DNA of 64,000 bases, from positions 30,403,619-30,467,618 of the forward strand of contig CM053330.1 of the NCBI GenBank assembly GCA_028583605.1, in the 5' to 3' direction. The DNA is from Dastarcus helophoroides. Taxonomy: Eukaryota > Arthropoda > Insecta > Coleoptera > Bothrideridae. Numbering within the stretch: position 1 is the stretch's first letter; each line of letters opens with the position of its first letter. The position numbers were made by a program, and so were the translations under genes. The notes beneath the pieces are model-generated. The model did no database searches. It saw only the letters and a program-made list of their open reading frames with translations, and was not told the origin of the DNA. Positions 58,701 to 64,000 of this stretch are shown here, piece by piece.

Positions 58701-60340
58701 ACTAATAAATGTAATATGATGGTATATAGGATGAATTTTCGAAATATTTCATATAAATTTTCGTTACTAAGAGAAATATTTTAAGGATCACTTCAGAAGA
58801 AATTCTAATCCAGATAAGTAAAGAAAGATACTTTTAATTCCAGTTAAGCTACGGTTAAGAACTTGAAAGTTAGAAAAGCAAAACCTGTTATCATCACGAA
58901 ACAACTCCAAAGTTTTGAGAGGTTAGAGGTATTCGAGATAATTCAATGTTTACACAATCACATAAGCGCTCGACTTGACACACTAAACCTATAATTATAT
59001 TGATTACGGTTAATTAATTTAATGGAATCAGTTTCACAGTAATGAAACCCTTGCCGTCCAAATGAGGCAATAGTTACAAACACGTAGTCACTGTGTTTTT
59101 GATGATAGGATTGCTACGCCGCGCCGTTGGTATCTTTAATAAATTTAGATATCATGAATAAAAGTAGGTTCAGGATTGACTTTGGAATGTCCAGCAATTG
59201 AAGTTGTTCAAAATCCAAACGAATGACAAAATGTCCAAGAATTTCAGAGATAGTCATTGACCAAAAGTACTCACCCAATACGCTTGTTTCAAATCCAATC
59301 AATTGTGCATGAAACAATTTTTAATTATTGCAATGTAATGAGCTTTTTTCTAGACATCAAGTTTACTTTTGCGCGTGTGATAATTTTTATCCTTGAATTG
59401 AGGAGCTTTTTTTAGTCATCAAACTTACAATCAGACTCAGAGAACTGAAACAAATACCTTAAATTGGCAAGGAAGAAAGATAGCTGATTTATCAAGTTTT
59501 TATGCATCAGGAAGTTTCTCATTTCGATGGCTCAGGTTCTCAGTTTACTAATTTATAAATAAAGGATTGTACTTGCTCTGAAATTAATAGTATTAATGTT
59601 GGAACAGGATTGCGATGCTTTCATCTTGACAACCAGGTACTATGTAGATGTCCTTCGTAGGATGCAGTCGAAAGTCAATCATAAGTTACTCGATAAAACT
59701 CACATCCATTAATTACTTACCTGGCTGAGTAATAGATACCACAAGTTGAAAATATGTACATGTTTTTACGTACCATAGTTATGAGGCCCAGAGTGGCCGA
59801 AACCGATCTATGGTTGTTGATTATAAATATTTTCAACTGGAACACGTCCGATTTTTTCATTACAGAATACTTAAGTGATCTTTCATCTTTATTGAAACAA
59901 GAATTAAGAAGACAAGGGAGAAAATGTAATCTTCATGTTAATTTATTAAAACTAAAACCTGAAGGAGATGATGCATATTCATCTCCATTGAAACAAGACA
60001 GGATACAAGGACTTAAATGGAAACTGTTCATCTTATTTTGTTCGAATAACTTTGGAAGTAAAGGAGTTCATCGTCAGATTATAATTAAACTGAACCTTGT
60101 AAGAAATATGGGACAAATTTGTTCCATGCCAGCAAGTTTACATAACATAGACACATGACACAGTTCATTCTCGTAATAATTTCAGAACTCGTTTTACCGA
60201 ATACAAAATAATTATAACGTTGTAGTTGGTCTGCGAACACGATTTACTAGATTCGTTGCAGTTTTGCATTTGTTAAGAATGTAAACAAATTCCATTTTAC
60301 TGCGTCATCACTTTTCAGTGTTATAATACGAGGTGCTACA
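58701..60340. other. Unique interval; one decayed ribozyme-like fold
   Basis: No gene is recognised. The plus-strand frame 59754-60158 (134 aa) has no known domain, and its start overlaps the structured motif at 59773-59813. The minus-strand frame 59114-59317 likewise has no family. Confidence 0.4.
59773..59813 (+). ncRNA. Degenerate hammerhead-like fold
   Basis: Stem I CCATA (59773-59777) pairs with TATGG (59809-59813); stem II GGCC (59785-59788) pairs with GGCC (59795-59798) around a CAGAGT loop; GAAA follows at 59799-59802, then CCGATC with an ATC triplet at the expected cleavage place. The first core strand reads GTTATGA against the consensus CTGATGA, so C3 and G5 are lost and activity is not expected. 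There is no extra T before stem II. Confidence 0.35.
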
Positions 60341-60344
60341 AAAG

Positions 60345-60560
60345 TTTCCGAAATATAACCATACCCAACATTGAAAAATATCTGAATTTTACTCACCATT
60401 CACTTGCGTAGCAGTTCGCGTAGAATTGCAAATACGCTTCTGCTACGACATTACGAAATCACCACATTGTGGATGCTTCCTTCGGTCAACGTGTTCTGTA
60501 TCGTCTGCGACGTTTTGGAATAATTCGGATTGATCATCACCAATTAAAGGATGTGATTCT
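60345..60560 (+). mobile_element. Possible mariner end fragment with hairpin
   Basis: TACGAGGTGCTACAAAAG at 60348 resembles mariner TIRs of the ACGAGGTG type, with a TA in front. No matching far end was found. A strong two-part hairpin follows at 60407-60447: CGTAGCAG/CTGCTACG (8 bp) and GCGTA/TACGC (5 bp) with a 10-nt loop. Confidence 0.4.
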
Positions 60561-60589
60561 GTCACCTGTAATTGGACAATTTTTGCGTT

Positions 60590-60944
60590 AATCTTCTTTC
60601 CCTTGTTCCTTTTCTATTTCCTATTGTTTCTTCTCCTCTTCTTTATTTATTTGATCATCAGTTCAATCATTTTGGCATATTCTTTCTCTTCTCTCTTTCA
60701 TAGTAATCATTCCTCCTCTTGTTTCTCTATTTGATCATCGATTAAATAATTTTTAGGTTATTCTTCTCTTCTTCCTTTTCTGTTTTGTCTAATTCCTCTC
60801 ATTATTTCTCTACTTGAGTTTCGACCAAATACGTTTTTCGTTTTTCCCTTTTCTTTTAACTCGTGATACTATTTATCTATTTAACCAGAGTACTGCACCG
60901 CACCCAACCAGTGCGTTATTGCTGTTTCTCTTTTCCCTTTACTA
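60590..60944 (+). repeat. Pyrimidine-rich degenerate minisatellite, left part
   Basis: TTTCTCTATTTGATCATC-type words recur near 60645, 60725 and, diverged, 60805. The same word family continues at 61945-62045 beyond the LINE, so the LINE probably landed in this array. Confidence 0.55.
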
Positions 60945-61600
60945 TTTCTCTTTCTTCTTCCTCAAGCTCTGGATTCTGGATTCGAGGTGGGTTGCCTAGA
61001 GTTTAGGCCAGCACTTAGGCCACCATTTGGCTCGGGCCCGGTGCTATCCCCGCGATTGAGGTGTCCTTGGTCATTCATTCAGCGACCCAACTTTGTTGAG
61101 AAGCTGAAGAACGTCCCTTGGATACGCCTTTCTCAAACTTGCCACACTAGGTCAGAAGTCTCCCAGCGTGAATTCTCTGATTGATGCTAGTGCCGAGCAG
61201 TGACACATCACGTGCTCGACACTCTCATCTGCTTCTAAATACCACCTACAACTCGGGTCGTGTATAATTCCCATTCTGTGGAGGTGTTTGTTTAATCGAC
61301 AGTGACCTGTCCAAATCCTTACAAGTGTTCTGAGGTTATTTCTTAAAAGTTGTAGGCATAGTTTTGCTCTTTCCCTGCACGGTATTCTAATGAATACGTG
61401 AGTCCGGCATATTGTTATTGATGCCCATTGGGCTTTGTGTTTACGATGGATATCTTCGTTAAGTAGGGATTTTACGATTTGGTAGAACGTGCATGAGTCT
61501 GTCGGCATGTTATTATTGATGCCCATTGGGCTTTGTGCTTACGATGGATTTCTTCGTTAATCAGGGATTTTACGTTTTGGTAGAACGGGCTGGTCCTTGG
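60945..61600 (-). pseudogene. RNase-H LINE 3' end, inverted copy
   Basis: The minus strand gives SLLNEDIHRKHKAQWASI, CRERAKLCLQLLRNNLRTL, GHCRLNKHLHRMGIIHDP, then SCRWYLEADESVEHVMCHC and FTLGDF, followed by the 3'UTR ending near 60945 in the same GAGGAAGAAGAAAGAGAA found at 37715. It is colinear with 37195-37745. A zinc-knuckle Cys is replaced (CRWYL for CRRCL). At its 5' side about 85 bp are tandemly doubled (61413-61497 and 61503-61587). Confidence 0.88.
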
Positions 61601-61614
61601 TTATCTTCAAAAAT

Positions 61615-61765
61615 TAAAATACAAATCTTGTCCACTGAAACCAAAAAAGATTAAAAAACACAACAAAATTTGCTTTAATGCGTTTCGATAGACAAGCTTT
61701 CATTTTTAGAGAGATACCCAAATTTCAGTATTCTTGGTTTCAGGGGACAAGATTTGTATTTCAAT
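61615..61765 (-). repeat. Hammerhead-like repeat family A, copy A6, with inverted tail
   Basis: A minus-strand copy (61615-61717) has a decayed core (CTAAAAA) but keeps TATCGAAACGC. It is followed at 61730-61765 by a plus-strand tail of the same family (CTTGGTTTCAGGGGACAAG), so the tails face each other as an inverted repeat. Confidence 0.65.
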
Positions 61766-61944
61766 TTTTTAGGAACCTTATGATTGATCTAGCCACGGGG
61801 AAGGTTGGTTTTGGTCCAACGAATTGTTCCTCCGAACCCTTCCTCACCATTTGTCAGCGCGTTCGTTTCCCTCTTTCCCAGAATTTTCTTTGATTCATAT
61901 TAAATCAATTGCATTCTCACGTGATAGACTTTCTCGTACCAACC

Positions 61945-62045
61945 TTGTTCTTATTTCTTTCTCTTTTTGATCATCCATTTTTGATGTCATTTCTCTTTTT
62001 CTTTTTGATCATCCATATTTGATGCCATTTCTCTTTCTCATTTTT
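61945..62045 (+). repeat. ~40-bp tandem doublet, right part of the minisatellite
   Basis: TCTTTTTGATCATCCAT followed by TTTGATGTCATTTCTC occurs twice in a row. Confidence 0.65.
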
Positions 62046-62539
62046 ATTTTATTTTCAAGGGGGGATCCATAGAACCACGAGCACACATGGATCCTACAGT
62101 GCTACATTTGGTCTTTGTGCCCACCATCATAAAAAAATTCCTCGTACTTTTTTTACTTTCGTCTTCCACTTACTACTTTCCGTTTTCTCTGTTTAAGTAT
62201 CTACCTTTGGCGTCCTTCTTATTTGTATTTTGCATTTTATTTTTTACTTTCGCCTTTCTGATCCCCTTTACCCATTCTTCTTCTTTAATTCCTCATCTTT
62301 TGCTGCATCTTGTTCTTATTGTGCTCGCCTTCCTATTTGACCTTTTTCTCCTCATGCTTCTTATTTCTCTGACTCTAAAGTTTCGCTTTGAGATTTATTA
62401 TGGAAGGTGTATTATGGAAGTGTGACTATTTGCACGCCACCCATTTTTCATCAAGAAGACGAAATTCATTCACAATTTAGCTATTTTAGTTATTTTTAGC
62501 TATTTTAGCCATATCTAATTCTTTTTTTATTTGTTTCAG

Positions 62540-62572
62540 GTATGTGTCCAGCTCATACAAAAGAGTTCATTC
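62540..62572 (+). CDS. Candidate 33-nt microexon of the pasilla-like gene
   Basis: A strong acceptor (TTTTTTTATTTGTTTCAG, ending 62539) and a perfect donor (GTAAGT from 62573) enclose 33 nt. Entered in phase 1, as left by either upstream first exon, it encodes G-MCPAHTKEFI and leaves in phase 1, so inclusion or skipping keeps the frame. Nova/pasilla genes are known for alternative splicing. I do not recognise the peptide, and chance splice-like sites in an intron this large are expected; no conservation data are available. Confidence 0.4.
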
Positions 62573-62799
62573 GTAAGTAGTTTCTCTATTTAGTTTGTAA
62601 AACTCCAATTAAATTATTTCATTTGGTAGAACTCACAATGCTATAAATAACCTGTTCTAACAACCATAAAGACAGAGTAGTATTTAAAATAACTTGAAAA
62701 ACTTATGGATCAACAAAAAAAAGGAAAAAAAACTCTAATTGAATTGAGAATTTCATGAAGAAGATTATGAAAGACATGACCCTTCACTGCTGCATTGTT

Positions 62800-63240
62800 C
62801 GGCGCCAAAAGTTTTTTTTTTGGTGTTGATATCCACAGATACAAGTTTCTCAAAAAAAAAATCGTACGAATCAAAGAGAACACCAACTTTTATACAAATT
62901 AGTAAAGTATTAGCTTGAGATTTTTTTGTGGAATGGACCAGTCCTTGGTAATCTCTGAAATCAAGAAAAATTAAAAAAAAACAAAAAGGGTAAGTGTTGT
63001 TGGGTTTTTTTGATTTTTTTTGGTCTAAGGAAACAAGATTTGTAAAACAATTTTAGGAAATTTTCATCATCAAAAAAATGAAGATTTATCCATTTAGCCT
63101 TTTTTTAGACAACCTTTATTTCCATTTACTCGTTTTTTTATTTGTATAGTTTTTACTTTTTTTTCGTCTTATTCTCCTTATTCTCCCTCTAATTCATCCT
63201 CTTGTTTCCTCTTTTGTCCTTCTTTCTTTCCTCTTTTAGT
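62800..63240. repeat. Inverted family A tails and AT-rich sequence
   Basis: At 62955-63050 two family A tails face each other (CTCTGAAATCAAGAAAAATT leftward, TTTTTTTGATTTTTTTTGG then AAACAAGATTTG rightward), a near-palindrome without the ribozyme-like part. The rest is AT-rich with a pyrimidine stretch at 63160-63235. No gene is seen. Confidence 0.55.
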
Positions 63241-64000
63241 AATTACGCTCGAATATTTCTAAACAATCGAGATCTCTTGATTAAAATGCTAAGTTTAAAA
63301 CCAGATTTTCAAAATTTCGAAAACAAGAGAGGAAAATTATCTTTAAAAAAATTCAAAAGTTAATAAATTGTAATTTCGACAGTCACCGAATGTCAGCTTA
63401 AACGGTCACATGTCTTCAAAAATTCATTTAAATTTTTGAAAATACACCGGTTACTTCGAGAAAAAACTTCAATTTTCAACTTTAAAAATTTTCAACTTTA
63501 AACTCTCAAAATTTTGCATTGACTGATTAAAGAAAAAAAATCGAAACCTAGAATAGAAATATCTAGATCTAAATTAAAGTCAAGGTTCTTCAAATAATTG
63601 ACATTTCTGGTATAACCGCTGATGATGCTGTAATGCGCAACCTGGTCCGGTGTTAGCAAATGTTTATCGAAAACCTTGTGAATTTTTTAAAATTTTGTTG
63701 CGTTTTTATCGTTAATAAAGTTTAATAGTTATGTCAAGATTCTTGGAAAAGAGTAAAAAAAATAACTTGGAATCCTGAGGAAAAAAACATTAAAATAAAT
63801 AACAACAAGAAATTTTTAAAATTTCATTCTCGAATTTTACTTCCAAACACGAGATTCGATTGAAATTTAAAAATATTAGAAACAAACTTCAAAATTAAAA
63901 CATTTTAAATGTTAAGGGTAAAGGCGAAGTTCAACGAAAATATCGTAAAATAAAGTTTAAAAATTCTGTTTATTTCGAATTTCAAACTCGAAACTTAAAT
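63241..64000. repeat. 20-bp satellite, mixed orientation, with a family B insertion
   Basis: Degenerate AT-rich satellite to the window end, interrupted at 63590-63745 by the second family B repeat. No gene is seen. Confidence 0.55.
63602..63661 (+). ncRNA. Hammerhead-like motif, family B copy 2
   Basis: CTGATGA (63619-63625) is intact and preceded by ACCG, which pairs with CGGT (63648-63651). Then come an extra T, stem II (GCTGTAATGC, centre decayed), GCAA in place of GAAA, and CCTGGTC with the canonical GTC triplet directly before CGGT. Outer stem I is CATTT-CT with AGCAAATG (one base missing). The repeat continues with the conserved TGTTGCG and TCGTTAATAAAGTTTAA to about 63745. Confidence 0.55.

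Noticed and set aside
59754..60158. A 134-aa plus-strand frame as a gene
   Set aside because: No recognisable domain, AT-rich codon usage like its surroundings, and it overlaps the ribozyme-like fold at its start. Kept only as an unassigned frame.

Overview
The window is animal DNA, most likely from an arthropod (probably an insect). It is AT-rich, has introns, and holds little coding sequence among many decayed transposons and satellites. Support for an insect: a first coding exon resembling the N-terminus of pasilla/Nova KH-domain splicing regulators; an insect-like BAP31 retropseudogene pair; mariner, pogo/Tigger, RNase-H LINE and RTE-like LINE remains; and short CCTAA runs of the arthropod telomere type. 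Nothing bacterial or viral was recognised.

Layout. 1-4380: arrays of a degenerate ~20-bp AT-rich satellite (core TCGAAATTT) in both orientations. 4381-15523: a direct tandem duplication of a ~5.57-kb segment; each copy carries a dead mariner, a hammerhead-like repeat and a tRNA-derived head. 15994-18400: a dead Tigger-like element on the minus strand. 18560-19128: a GC-rich promoter/5'UTR and the pasilla-like first coding exon. 20560-28100: a second satellite (basal ~32 bp, higher-order ~335 bp) broken by LINE fragments and a MITE. 29690-31310: a 1.6-kb polypyrimidine tract. 31440-34990: 20-bp satellite. 34990-35614: a GC-rich block ending in a possible alternative first exon. 36262-37955: an inverted pair of BAP31 pseudogenes, one split by a LINE with target-site duplication. 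37990-44160: mostly 20-bp satellite. 47013-49250: a MITE and a four-unit CTT-rich satellite. 49560-58400: more satellite, two small foldback or palindromic elements, a GC-rich patch and a second long polypyrimidine tract. 58700-64000: LINE debris, ribozyme-like repeats and a 33-nt candidate microexon at 62540-62572.

How it fits together. The pasilla-like exon ends in phase 1, the alternative exon at 35473 ends in phase 1, and the 33-nt exon at 62540 would keep that phase. The simplest reading is that everything from 19129 rightward is giant plus-strand intron(s) of one gene, with KH-domain exons beyond the window. This is inference; no KH exon was found here.

The most unusual signal is a set of dispersed repeats whose aligned copies fit a hammerhead-ribozyme fold (family A at six places; family B at 32543-32607 and 63602-63661; a degenerate one at 59773-59813). 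Family B has the core CTGATGA, a stem II, GAAA, a GTC cleavage triplet and a two-part stem I. These look like relics of Penelope-like elements or retrozymes. All coordinates marked approximate were read by eye.
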